64,000 nucleotides of DNA from Astrocystis sublimbata (lineage: Eukaryota > Ascomycota > Sordariomycetes > Xylariales > Xylariaceae), in assembly GCA_022453515.1 (NCBI GenBank), contig JAJNNY010000013.1:744001-808000 (forward strand). The letters run 5' to 3'. A model generated the notes under the pieces. The model made no database searches. It saw only the letters and a list, made by a program, of their open reading frames with translations, and had not been told where the DNA came from. A program made the position numbers and the translations under genes. Position 1 is the stretch's first letter. Every line of letters begins with the position of its first letter. Of this stretch, positions 10,467 to 20,754 are shown one piece after another.

Positions 10467-13400
10467 ATGGGTAACACTCAGAGTCAGAGCCAGAATCAGC
10501 CTGAGGAGTCGGATGAGAACCGTAACTTGACAGACGACGAATTTTCCGAACCAGACTTTCCCGAAAAGCCTTCATATGACACCCTCCAAACCCCCGTCGC
10601 CGACGAAATCGTCTTTTCGAGCCAGATCAACAGCTCCATGAACCCTGCGAATCCAGCTCCTCGACATTTCACCAAAATCAAGCAGTCTCCCAGCTCGCCG
10701 ACTTCGCTAGCCAGAAGCTCCCGTTCTCCGACCCCCATTCCGAACCTCAAGATGTCCCTCTCTTCGCCCGCTCAATCCTCGCCTGCTATCGACTCCTCTA
10801 TAGACCTCGACCCCCAGTCCAACGAACCAGGCACTACTCCGCATCTCCCCAAGTGGAAGAAGAAACGGAGCAAAAAGCACCGAGACTCTCCTGTCTATGC
10901 CGATGAGCCTCAGGAACCTCTGGTTCCGCAAGTTTCGTCTGACCCCCAAACGCCTGCGCACGATGGCGAGCGGCAGTCAGATGAGGGATCCAGTCGCAGT
11001 AAGCGGGAACGAAAGAAACGCAGACGTGCTGAGAAACTTGCAAAGCAACAAGCCGAGGCAACTGCTGCGACAGACGTCCTCGAAGAGCCGAGTCCGTTTG
11101 CCGAGATCTGGAATTCCCAAGAACAGATGATGGTGGCCAAGCGAGAGCGAGAGGAGCCCGAAGAGCATGAAGGCCAGCACACTACCCCTTATGCCGACCG
11201 AAGTCAGGAACCTCTTGATCCTCAGTTTTCGCCCGACCCCGAAGCACCTACACATGATGGCGAGCAGCCGTCAGATGAGGCAACTGGTCGCAGCAAGCGA
11301 GGCAAAAAGGCAAGCAGACGTACTTCGAGACTGGCAAAGCAACAGGCCGAAGTTGCTGCTGCGCTAGACGCCCCCGACGAACCCAGCCCGTTTGCCGAGA
11401 TCTGGAACTCCCAAGAACAGATTATAGAGGCCAAGCGAGAGCGAGAGGAGCCGGAAGAGCATGAAGTCTACGGAGGGGTACCGCATGAGGAACTCCCGAG
11501 CGCTAAACCGAAGAAGCGCAAAAGAAAGTCCCACACCGACACCGAGCGATCGTCCCCACAGGTCTCGAAGAAGCCAAAGAGCTTCCTCGACGGCATAATG
11601 ACTGCTGATGAAGAAGTAGAAGTCGAAGAAGCAGCAGTCAGTGAACAGGCGCAGGAGGAGAACCAAGAGACCGAAAACAAAGACGACCACATGGACGACT
11701 TCCAGGCTGACGCCTCTCATGAGCTGCCCGAGACGTCTAACAACAATAACATCAACTTGAACGATCTTGCAGAACAGCTTTATTCAGGTCGCAAGCAAGC
11801 GTCTTATATTGATGCTATTGAGGGGGGGGAGTCGATATCAGCTGTTGGAACTGTATCTGAACAACAAGACTTTGGTGGTCCAATGGATATCGACACAGGC
11901 GATACAAACGCGAATCAAGATGACAGCAACCAAGATGAGAGCAATCAAGATGACAGCAATCACTCCGAAAATGCTAGTAATCCAGTCTTACCGAACGATA
12001 TTCCTAACGGCGTGACGCCAGATGACATGGCCGATGCTCAAGAGCAGAACGGAACATATGTTAACGGCACTGCCCCTGGGGATGTCGAAGTCCCATCCTC
12101 GATACCACATCCGAGCAATGTGGACGAACCTAGTGCGAAACAGAGCGCCAAATCGAAGTCCACCACCGGACGGAAGCGTGTAGCCAAGCCAGACTATTTC
12201 TCTCGTATGGTAGACAACGTGGATGCCGACACCAGCTTGCAATCACCTTCAAGTGCCGCGCTATCGCGCAGAAACGGAAAAGACAAACAAATAGCTGTTG
12301 CGGACGAAGAAACTGAAGCTGGACCATCAACTACCCCATCAACTAACCCACGTCGAACCAAGCAATTGAAAAATAACACTCCGCTCGACATCAGTTTGCA
12401 CGGTGATAGCAATGTTGTTTCTACACCGATAAATAGCAGTGTCAGACGGATGCGAAAACCCGCCACCCCGGCCACAACACCTGGATCTTCTTTTACTGAT
12501 ATGGAGCATCGTGGCATTACCCAAGCAATTGAACAATTTCGAGACGACTATGACATGACCCAACATGCAGTCAATGGCCTGATTCAAGGCAATCCCAGAG
12601 ATGAGAAGGCCCGTGAGCTATGGGAACGTGTCATGGCGCTTTGTCCCGAACGAGGTCGGCAGAAGGTGATCAATCAAACTCGACGCAGATTCCACAATTT
12701 TGTGGCACGGGGAACATGGACACCAGAGCAGGATCAAGAGCTCAGAAGTCTCTATGAGCTCCATGGAAACAAACACGCTTTACTCGGGCAGCTCGTCAAT
12801 CGCCATGCCGAGGATGTCCGAGACCGTATCAGGAACTATATCGTTTGTGGAGACAACCAAAGAAAAGATACGTGGACGAAGGAGGAGACAGATAGACTTG
12901 TCGCCGTAGTAGAGCACGCCCAGACCGAGATCCGTCGCCTTCGATCTCTCCCAGGCGGAGAGAAAGACGCACCAATCGAAGACGACATGGACTGGCAGCT
13001 AGTCAGTCGAGGCATGAACAGAACACGCAGCCGTCTCCAGTGCATTGCGAAATGGAAGGCTATCAAACCACGACTAGCCGGGGGTGGTCTTGACGGAGAG
13101 TCTATCCCGACCGAAGAGGTCATTCAACAGGCAAGGGACACGGCGGTCACCATGTCGTACCGCAATCGTTGTCTTATCGTCCAAGAAGTCCTCAAACGAA
13201 ACATCAATGCCGATTCCCGTATTCCTTGGCTCAAAGTGCGGAACGCACTAGGGGACAAATGGACCCGACCCCCTTTGATGGTCGTCTGGTACCGGCTGCG
13301 AAGATCGCTTGAAGAGTGGCAAGGCTTGAATGTGAAGGAAGTTTGTACTCTGCTACTGCAGCGTTTCCAGCATACTCGTAAGCTCGACTATCCAAGTGAA

Positions 13401-13880
13401 GAAAGCGGCCAGCTCGACCTTGATGCCGAATATCGCGAGATCGAGTATCGAATCAAGAAGGGGCGAAGAGTTCCTCCGGAGTTCAAGAGCGAATCGCACA
13501 TTCTTCTCGGTAGTGACAACGAAGGGGGCGAGGAAGCCGAAGACGGCGATGTTGACGACAGCGAAGAAGACAAGACAGAAGAAGCCTTGCATACCCAATT
13601 AACTGAGATGGGTGAAGAGGCAGGAGCATCGCGTGACCATCGTTCTCACAGCCCCGACCTCGGCGTCAGTGAGGCTGTGGAGGAGCGCGTAATAGAGGAC
13701 TCGGAGCCCGAAACCGCAGCCGGCACCAGCAGCAACCGCAAGCGGCGGAGTCGTTCCGGAAGAGCCCGTTCCCAGCCGAAGCATGTCGACCAGGAGAACG
13801 ACGACGAGGGGAGTTCCGACACCAATGCCAGCCAGGTTTCTAGCATTCCCGCGCGCCTTTCGTTGGAGGTTGGACAATAA
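10467..13880 (+). CDS. Reb1/TTF1-like Myb DNA-binding protein (RNA polymerase I terminator factor)
   Basis: An uninterrupted 1137-residue frame. The C-terminal part has tandem Myb/SANT units of the Reb1-TTF1 type: the first starts near W751 (GTWTPEQ) and has the diagnostic EDVRDRIRNYIVCGDNQR stretch, and the second starts near W806 (DTWTKEE). A third helix-rich segment ends with CIAKWKAI near 870. Reb1 homologues bind rDNA spacers, stop Pol I and stall replication forks, and act at some Pol II promoters; the nuclear role here is inferred from that. The N-terminal half is disordered, Lys/Arg- and Glu-rich, with two 98-residue tandem copies (about 144-241 and 242-339) and an NQDDS-type Asn/Asp/Ser repeat near 485-500. 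The protein starts MGNTQS, which fits an N-myristoylation signal and is odd for a nuclear factor. A two-codon uORF lies just upstream. Confidence 0.85.
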   Translation: MGNTQSQSQNQPEESDENRNLTDDEFSEPDFPEKPSYDTLQTPVADEIVFSSQINSSMNPANPAPRHFTKIKQSPSSPTSLARSSRSPTPIPNLKMSLSSPAQSSPAIDSSIDLDPQSNEPGTTPHLPKWKKKRSKKHRDSPVYADEPQEPLVPQVSSDPQTPAHDGERQSDEGSSRSKRERKKRRRAEKLAKQQAEATAATDVLEEPSPFAEIWNSQEQMMVAKREREEPEEHEGQHTTPYADRSQEPLDPQFSPDPEAPTHDGEQPSDEATGRSKRGKKASRRTSRLAKQQAEVAAALDAPDEPSPFAEIWNSQEQIIEAKREREEPEEHEVYGGVPHEELPSAKPKKRKRKSHTDTERSSPQVSKKPKSFLDGIMTADEEVEVEEAAVSEQAQEENQETENKDDHMDDFQADASHELPETSNNNNINLNDLAEQLYSGRKQASYIDAIEGGESISAVGTVSEQQDFGGPMDIDTGDTNANQDDSNQDESNQDDSNHSENASNPVLPNDIPNGVTPDDMADAQEQNGTYVNGTAPGDVEVPSSIPHPSNVDEPSAKQSAKSKSTTGRKRVAKPDYFSRMVDNVDADTSLQSPSSAALSRRNGKDKQIAVADEETEAGPSTTPSTNPRRTKQLKNNTPLDISLHGDSNVVSTPINSSVRRMRKPATPATTPGSSFTDMEHRGITQAIEQFRDDYDMTQHAVNGLIQGNPRDEKARELWERVMALCPERGRQKVINQTRRRFHNFVARGTWTPEQDQELRSLYELHGNKHALLGQLVNRHAEDVRDRIRNYIVCGDNQRKDTWTKEETDRLVAVVEHAQTEIRRLRSLPGGEKDAPIEDDMDWQLVSRGMNRTRSRLQCIAKWKAIKPRLAGGGLDGESIPTEEVIQQARDTAVTMSYRNRCLIVQEVLKRNINADSRIPWLKVRNALGDKWTRPPLMVVWYRLRRSLEEWQGLNVKEVCTLLLQRFQHTRKLDYPSEESGQLDLDAEYREIEYRIKKGRRVPPEFKSESHILLGSDNEGGEEAEDGDVDDSEEDKTEEALHTQLTEMGEEAGASRDHRSHSPDLGVSEAVEERVIEDSEPETAAGTSSNRKRRSRSGRARSQPKHVDQENDDEGSSDTNASQVSSIPARLSLEVGQ
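10900..11484 (+). repeat. Tandem duplication of 294 bp (98 codons) within the Reb1-like gene
   Basis: CAGGAACCTC at 10911 recurs at 11205, and GCGAGAGCGAGAGGAGC at 11141 recurs at 11435; both pairs are 294 bp apart. Each unit encodes QEPL, HDGE, a basic SKR block, KQQAE, EPSPFAEIWNSQEQ and EREEPEEHE. Substitutions between copies are moderate, so the duplication is not recent, but frame and length are kept exactly. Confidence 0.9.
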
Positions 13881-15881
13881 AAAGATGCGTGTCTACAGCA
13901 GGAGATTGGTTGAATTGCATATACTTGGCATTTTCTACATTGCTTTCATGGAGCAGTTCTGTTGAGCAATTCAAGTCGTTAATCTGTACAGAGGGGTTCA
14001 AGAAGGATCATGATACACGCGGAACGGGTTATAGGTGTGGTCCTTTGCGACCGTAATATCCAGTGTATGACGACGAGGGCTTTGAGAAGCTCCTTTGGTG
14101 CGTCTGTGCAGCGCCTTGGTACACTGTCACCTAGATATACATTGCCGGAGTTTGTGGTGATTTTGTTTGGGGGGCGGGATCATGGCTACGGATAGATTGG
14201 GGTCTTTTGCAATCCTCCATGGCCTTGTAGTCTGCTATTCGGAAGTGTGTGAAAGTACAACACGACGTGTTGCAATTTTCAGAGACACGCCTAACTCTTT
14301 CATAAATTCTGCCTCGTGACTACTTGATTAAGTGATGTGAGATATATACATGGAGGACACTGAAGGTGTCGATTTTCAACCTCCAAAACGATTCACTCAA
14401 GATTTGGTTCGCCGGGAGGTACGCCTTAGGGGCTAGGGGCGTAAGCTTGGGCATTGGCTCTCGCGAATAATTGCAAACTCGGAGCATAAGTCAATCCGTC
14501 CACGACTAGGATCAGAGGTAGTATTAGTATATCAACGGGCATTAGATGCATCTTGTTGCTGCTGCTTATAAATGCTACGACGTGCACGATATGGAAAAGC
14601 TCGATCTGGAGCAGACATGCCGAGGTGGTAAACACCTACATAGCTCATCCCTGCTAGTGTTTCTCCATCTTCTGTTATCGACGTGTCTGTCTTGATGTCT
14701 CACATAAGAAGTTCCCCCTTCGAGGCATTGTTCTCACTACTATACGGATGCATTACCATATGCGACCTTTCCCGTCGTCTCGCCTCCCAGGGTCACATCT
14801 GTCCGTTCGTATAGTCGTGTATGTACACGTAAGTAGGGTAGGTAAGGCAGAATGTAAGTAGGCAGGTAGGTATCTATGCATACATACTGTATCATGCTCG
14901 ACTTTGTCAACTGACCTCGAACCGGCCTCTCACAAGTCAGTCCGCAAGCTCCGCAGCCTCCAACTATTTGCAGTAAGTGCTCCCGCGCCCCTACAGCGGT
15001 AGCGCGCGGACATGGCCCCATCCCTAGCTATCTGATCCGTTGACGGACAGAGCAAGCTTCGGCAGCTAGCGATTCACCGACTTGGGACCCGAATTAAGGG
15101 TGCCGAGGCATGACGAATTATTTGTTCTCTTGTTCGCCTTCTTTTTGGGTTCATAGAGAGCGGAGGATTACCTGGGGGAATGGCTACGGGCATGGAGATG
15201 CTCCGTTTCAATGTGAAATGTATGCATTATATAATCGAACATTACTAACATCAGCCATCACCATCTCACCAACCTCGGCATGGGTAACTATTATGGGTAT
15301 GAAATTCGTCGGATCAGCTCACTGCTCGGCGTTACTTAGACAATGCCATAGCCTATACGGCATGGCTTAATAATCACAACTCCCTCTTATTCTAGTCTGG
15401 CTGGTGTTTCTTTGGCGTCCGCGCTGCTGCGGCTTTGGGCACTAGATCTAGATAGCTGCTCCGTTGCACAGCTGCAGCCCTCCGACGCTAAGTGAAGCGG
15501 CCCAGATGTTTTACAATGCGGGCTTCGAGAGAGGGCCCTGGAGCGTTGCGTTGCATGACGTACTACAGACTTTATATATATATATACCTAGGTCGAGACC
15601 CTCACAGAAAAGGCCATGGTTTACTACCGGATTGCTTCATGCACAAGTACCTCTTTGTTTACTAATACGTGTCTAGCTTGAGCTTGAGCTTTAGCTTCTA
15701 ACCTACTTGACACTTGATCTGTCTTTGTATATATTTCGAAGCTCCCATAGCAACAACACTCTTGGCGACGGCCTCTTTGTCTTATACCCCCCCACCAGCA
15801 AAAACATAATTTTCACCCCCACGAAACAAAACGAAACCGAGTAAATAGAGAATTGACAAGAGAGTTATCTCGCACGCAAAG
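13881..15881. other. Intergenic between Reb1-like and oxidoreductase genes
   Basis: Two kilobases with no supported gene. Features seen: a (TA)n tract at about 15573-15586 running into an ACCTAGGT palindrome at 15586-15593, and a TATATAT at about 15727-15733, some 150 bp before the oxidoreductase start, which may be its TATA element. Short frames at 14426-14635 and 14740-15021 (minus) have no coding character. Confidence 0.5.
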
Positions 15882-17361
15882 ATGGCTCGCGAAAACAAGA
15901 CCTTCGTCCTCGCCAAGCGACCCGAAAACCACATCGTGCCCGGCGAGACCTTCCGGCTCGAGAAGGCGCCCGCGCCCACCGCCGACGACCTCAAGGATGG
16001 CGAGGCCCTGGTCGAGGCCCTGTACCTGTCGCTCGACCCCGCCATGCGGGGTTGGCTGAATGGTGAGTTGCAGCACCTACCTACCTACAATCTGAAGCTC
16101 CCACCACCTATCATGTCGCAACACGCGAGCCGAATTCGGCAAACCCGCGATTATCTACATGTTGCAAACAACACGAACACCAATACCCGCGCGAACCAGC
16201 ACAATCGTCCGACCGACTAACCATGGAGCATCTCGCTTCTTGCTACAATAGACTCCCGCTCGTACCTGCCCCCCGTCGGCATAGACGAGAAGATGCGCGG
16301 CGGCGCCATCGGGCGCGTGCTCGCGAGCAAGAACCCCAAGGTCAAGGAGGGCGACTTCGTGTCGGCGCCCATCGGCTGGACCGAGGTCGCCATTGCCCCC
16401 GACTCCATCATCGAGAAGATCGAGACGCCCAAGGGCGGCAAGCTTACTGATTTCCTGGGTGTTCTCGGTATGTTCTCTTCTCTTCCCTTTTTTTCTTTTC
16501 TTCTTTCCTTCCTCTCGGTCCTATGCTCTGTTTCACGATATAGTCCTCCATTCTACGATGTAATCGTATCGATCTCCATAACACTAATCTCGCATTTTTC
16601 TTCTTGTTTAGGACTAACAGGCCTAACGGCCTGGACCGGTCTACACAACATCGGCAAGCCCAAGGCGGGCGAGACAGTCGTGGTATCCGGTGCCGCGGGC
16701 GCGACGGGGTCCGTGGTCGGGCAGGTCGCCAAGCAGCGCGGGGCGCGCGTGGTCGGCATCGCGGGGTCCGACGAGAAGTGCGCGTGGCTGGTCAACGATC
16801 TCGGCTTCGACGTCGCGCTGAACTACAAGAAGGACAGCTTCCGCAAGGACCTGGAGAAGGCTACCCCGGATTTTATTGATGTCTACTGGGACAACGTCGG
16901 CGGCGAGATCCTCGAGGCCGCCCTCGGCCGCGCCAAGAAGAATGCGCGCTTCGTCATGTGCGGTAGCATTTCGGGGTATAACTCGGGCAAGAACAGCGAG
17001 TCGAAGGGGATCCGCAACTTGTTCATGGTAAGGACGTCCCTCCTTCCGGAAAGAAGTGTGTGGGGTGTTGAAGGGTGTTGGGCTAATGCGGTTTCTTTTT
17101 CTTCTTTGTTCATAGGTCGTCACCATGCGCATCCACATGGAAGGCTTCATCGTCTTCGACTTCGCCAAGGACTACGCCGCCGCCCGCAAGGAGCTCGGCC
17201 AGTGGCTGGCCGAGGGCAAGATCCAGCGCAAGGAGCACATCGTCACGGGCGGCATCGAGCAGGCCGAGCACTCCATCAAGAACCTGTTCGAGGGCGAGAA
17301 TACGGGAAAGCTGCTTGTCGAGATCAAGTCGGCAGACGAGGTGGGTGGTGCGAAACTGTGA
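15882..17361 (+). CDS. MDR-type NAD(P)H-dependent oxidoreductase (prostaglandin/alkenal reductase-like; 4 exons)
   Basis: Predicted to reduce activated double bonds (2-alkenal or enone type) with NADPH in the cytosol. Exons 15882-16062, 16252-16467, 16612-17027 and 17116-17361 join in phase to 352 residues, the normal length for the zinc-free leukotriene-B4 12-hydroxydehydrogenase/YncB group. An N-terminal ADH_N_2-like segment has LSLDPAMRGW, typical of the group. Then comes GLTAWTGL and the nucleotide-binding Rossmann motif SGAAGATGSVVGQ. No zinc-ligand cysteines are seen. A C-terminal segment (ADEVGGAKL) follows. Introns carry canonical donors. Coding sequence is markedly GC-rich and codon-biased to C/G third positions, suggesting strong expression. 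The exact substrate cannot be told. Confidence 0.92.
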
Positions 17362-18026
17362 TCCCGTTGTGGCGTTGCGTGGCCTTGGAGGACCTACCTA
17401 TCTTGGGTGTTCGTTCCAAGGCGGCCGTGGCGAGGTGCTTCATCTCTTGGATGGATGATTGAACGAATGAATGTTTGACTAACTAACTGTTCGTAGTAAG
17501 CGCTTGAGTGCTCACGAGGACGGAATGATATGGTATGTGCCGCTATGTGACTATGCACAAGGGTTTACATAATCTTGCCGAAGCAAATGAAATAAAGTCA
17601 AATTCAAAACAACAAGATCGAAGATCATGACATCGGTGAAGATATAAAGACTTATAGTTGACTAAATAACTCGAATTAGCGGTCAAAGAGAGATGCATGT
17701 TGCTGCGTAGGATAAAAGCTGATTCAAATAAACTTTGAACATGCTAATGGTACATAGATATTACAACCAAGCTGGTATGCGTAAAGTACAACGAATGCGA
17801 GATATCATAGATCTCATGGCCTGAGGCAATCAGCGAGCGTCTCTTTTCTTGAAATTGGACAGTCGTTTTTGGAGCACATACAAGTGACTGTTCCAGCGGC
17901 GAGGGGAGAATAACCCCGCCATCGTCCTTGAATCCTAGAACGCCATCTACCAAATGGCTCGGATAGAGAAATTAGGTTCGGGGCAACGCGCGACTGCCTG
18001 ACGACAGGAGCAAGCTGTATACCCTA
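17362..18026. other. Convergent intergenic region
   Basis: It lies between the oxidoreductase (+) and the kinase-like gene (-), both ending here. It is AT-rich with several AAATAA-like stretches near 17590-17740. No gene is seen. Confidence 0.5.
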
Positions 18027-19112
18027 TTATACCTTTTGTAAAAGGTAGTTACGAATAAGAGTAAACGGCGATTTAAGCGATGAGCTGACTGTTCGCAACC
18101 TCCGGTGTTCCGTACTCGTGCCGTGAGGGAGAAACATGGCCAACCTCTGGATTTCTCGAGCGTCGTTTTCGTTGCCTTCTTCCACAACCCGGTTCAAATT
18201 CCCGTCATCGAAAGCAATTCCGTGCCATAATAGGATACCGAGCTTTTGTGCCTTCATCGTCAGAGACAGTGTTCTTGGATCGCGAGCAAGTTCCGGAATC
18301 AGCGACATGAGCTGTGCCCAAAACATTCGCCTCAGGAACCTAGCCTCGGGATAACAAACGAACAGTCCATCCACATTGTCCTCGCCCAAGAGCTCCTCGA
18401 GGCCATACATCCCGACTCCAAAAGGCAGCCACTCGGCCTCAGCCCAGTCTACCAGACCAGATAGTCTGCCGGAATCTGAGTCTACCATAATATTCGCCGG
18501 TAGGAAATCCCCGTGAGTGAAAACCCACGGCAGTGCTTCGATCTCGGATAAGTCGTCGAGGATCGACGCGGCAATGCGACGGAAGCGTAAAGGCAACGAG
18601 GCGCTCATCAGCTCCAGGCGTGTCGTCAGACTAGAGCCTACTATGCGCTTCTCGTCGAGTAGTTCCTCGGCACGTCTTGCCTTCTGCCACGCCAGTGCCT
18701 GCAGGTGCGCAAAGTCGCGCACCATGTGCTCCCTTGGCGCCCTCTTGCTGGACAAGCTTCGATAATCCAAAAGAGAGATACCAGGTAGTTTTCTCATGGA
18801 AAACGCTAATAGACCTGCCCCTTCTACCTGTCCTAGATACTCCGTTTCCGGGGCCAAGTGCTTGAAAACGTCGCTCGCCGTCCGCGCCATTTCGATGTCG
18901 AGCTTATAATTCAACGGTCGAAATTGCACAGCGGTCTCGTCGCCAACGAATACGGTGTACGAACAGTAACCCTGAAAAGGCGACGGTCGGATGGAGCCCG
19001 CGTATCGCGCCGCGACGAATGCGTCGCAGTCATCCTTCGCGGAGACAGGCAAGTTGCAACGGTCAAAGAACGCTACGATGGAGGCGTCTGAAGCATCTGA
19101 TGGACTCGCCAT
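18027..19112 (-). CDS. Aminoglycoside phosphotransferase (APH)-fold kinase-like protein
   Basis: A single-exon, 361-residue protein of the fungal APH-domain group (PF01636), a protein-kinase-like fold that phosphorylates small molecules; fungal members have mostly unknown substrates. Motifs: QGYCSYTV (residues 47-54, position of the nucleotide loop), the Brenner catalytic loop HGDFLPAN (H200, D202, N207) and the metal-binding LVDWAEAEW (D222). These catalytic residues are intact, so activity is plausible. The start at 19112 is the first ATG of the frame and gives a hydrophilic N-terminus with no signal peptide. It is unrelated in strand and function to its neighbours. Antibiotic resistance should not be inferred from the fold. 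Confidence 0.85.
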   Translation of the reverse strand: MASPSDASDASIVAFFDRCNLPVSAKDDCDAFVAARYAGSIRPSPFQGYCSYTVFVGDETAVQFRPLNYKLDIEMARTASDVFKHLAPETEYLGQVEGAGLLAFSMRKLPGISLLDYRSLSSKRAPREHMVRDFAHLQALAWQKARRAEELLDEKRIVGSSLTTRLELMSASLPLRFRRIAASILDDLSEIEALPWVFTHGDFLPANIMVDSDSGRLSGLVDWAEAEWLPFGVGMYGLEELLGEDNVDGLFVCYPEARFLRRMFWAQLMSLIPELARDPRTLSLTMKAQKLGILLWHGIAFDDGNLNRVVEEGNENDAREIQRLAMFLPHGTSTEHRRLRTVSSSLKSPFTLIRNYLLQKV

Positions 19113-20754
19113 TGTGCTCTCGATTCTTGTGATTTTGATATTGGCTCACTTCTCCAACTGAGCACGACGGCAGTGTGTATTTACAAAACCTACGAGGGGC
19201 TGGCAATGTGGCCATGCCATCTTTAATAGCGCATAAGGTTCTACTCTACATCCATCCATCCATCCAAGCCACTCACGCAACGCGCGCCATACATACGCGA
19301 GAGTTTCCGAGACTGCCCATGACACCACGACACACACAAGACATGTGACGGATGAGTGGATGGATGAGGGGTACGGTACCTACAAGTTCGGGTTGGATGG
19401 GTTGATAAGCTGCCCATATGGCTGAACTACCCCTGCAATCCTTCGGTCATGGTGTAGGATTTCATCTGGGGTAAGAGAGCACCAATGCGGCAACCCGGCG
19501 ATGAAACTACTGTACCTAGACGGATTTATTGAGGTGAGTTAGTTTAGCTGCCTGCGAGGCATGGGGGTTTGGTACGGTAGGTAGGATTCATGATACATTG
19601 ATATTTATAATGATTACGGGCGAAAATCGCCTATCGAGACGGGAGCTCCTCCCCTGCTCCGGATGCGACTTGTAGCAGATGTGCTGTTGGTAGTATTCGG
19701 AATTGCCCGCATGAGAGGCGTTTTGGTCGAACTACCTCACACCTAGTACCAAATGGGTATTCCGTGTAAGCCTGGCTGCTTCTTGACCTCGACTTATGTA
19801 TGTGATCGGAATCCTAGCTTTAGACATATAAGTGAGCTGTATTTCGCAGTGAAATTGGATAATTGCAAGGTCAAATATTTACAGAATTACCAGACCCGAA
19901 ATCATTCTCAGAGCAGAAGTTCTGAAGCCTGGTCTAAAGACGACGTCTAAGGTGACGCGCTATTAGTGCTGGCTGTGGCTGCTTGTGAAGCGCCTACAAA
20001 TAGCGGACATTAGGGCTCCCTAGCGCCCCCTAAACAAAAGGCCCAAGCAGCTGCAACTTACCTCCATTTTGAGTCGAACTCAACGTTTAAGTGTTTCCTT
20101 CGGAAGTCGAATGAAAAGCCAAAATATTTTCAGTATTCACGCTTTACGATCGCACAGCTTCCCCCCCCCCCCCCCCAAGGGCTTTCTACGTGAGGGAGTG
20201 TTATATGATGATATCTTATGCAACGTTATTAGTAACTAAGTTTATCAACAATCCAATAGCATCATTTACCTCCCGATTCCAACTATCAGATATTTGACAG
20301 CACATCTGCCTGGAAAGCCGTTATCCGATGGTAGCAAATCTAAGCTGGTGATGTGGTTCCCAAACCGCGTTCCGTGACTGCCACATCAAGACCTGGACTT
20401 GCTCCATCGAGGCCACCTTCGGGTAACGGCACGAACTTGTTCTTGCCTGACCTTCGGTGAGAGGGAGGTTGAACTGTCAGTCAGGTACCTGAGGCTATCG
20501 TGCTTTCCTTAACTTGAATGCATAATAGTCAATATGGGAAGGATGCTTCCACTACCTAACATCAGTTACTATTCGTATCCAAGCCTCCTACAGAAGTCCA
20601 TAGATCTCAAAGATGCCTTTCTCATCCATCGTTGACCAGCATGACACGTCAAATGGGCGAAGATATCATTATCGCCACTGACTACCGGTTCGCCAATGGC
20701 CTCCATTAAACCTACTACTCCTCCAAACACAATTAATACTTAGTATCTTAAGTT
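19113..20754. other. Intergenic between kinase-like gene and DUF2235 gene
   Basis: Divergent promoters are expected at both ends. It contains four tandem copies of CATC at about 19250-19266, a 16-C homopolymer at 20161, and a CGGGTAA (yeast Reb1-type core) at 20420-20426 that may be chance. No gene is supported; the 65-residue frame at 19753-19950 lacks features. Confidence 0.5.
20161..20176 (+). repeat. Poly(C) homopolymer, 16 nt
   Basis: An uninterrupted run of cytosines in an otherwise AT-rich intergenic region. The exact length is prone to sequencing error. Confidence 0.85.

Noticed and set aside
20420..20426. CGGGTAA, a yeast Reb1-type core, in the region upstream of DUF2235
   Set aside because: A 7-bp word is expected several times by chance in 64 kb, and the binding site of this fungus's Reb1 is unknown.
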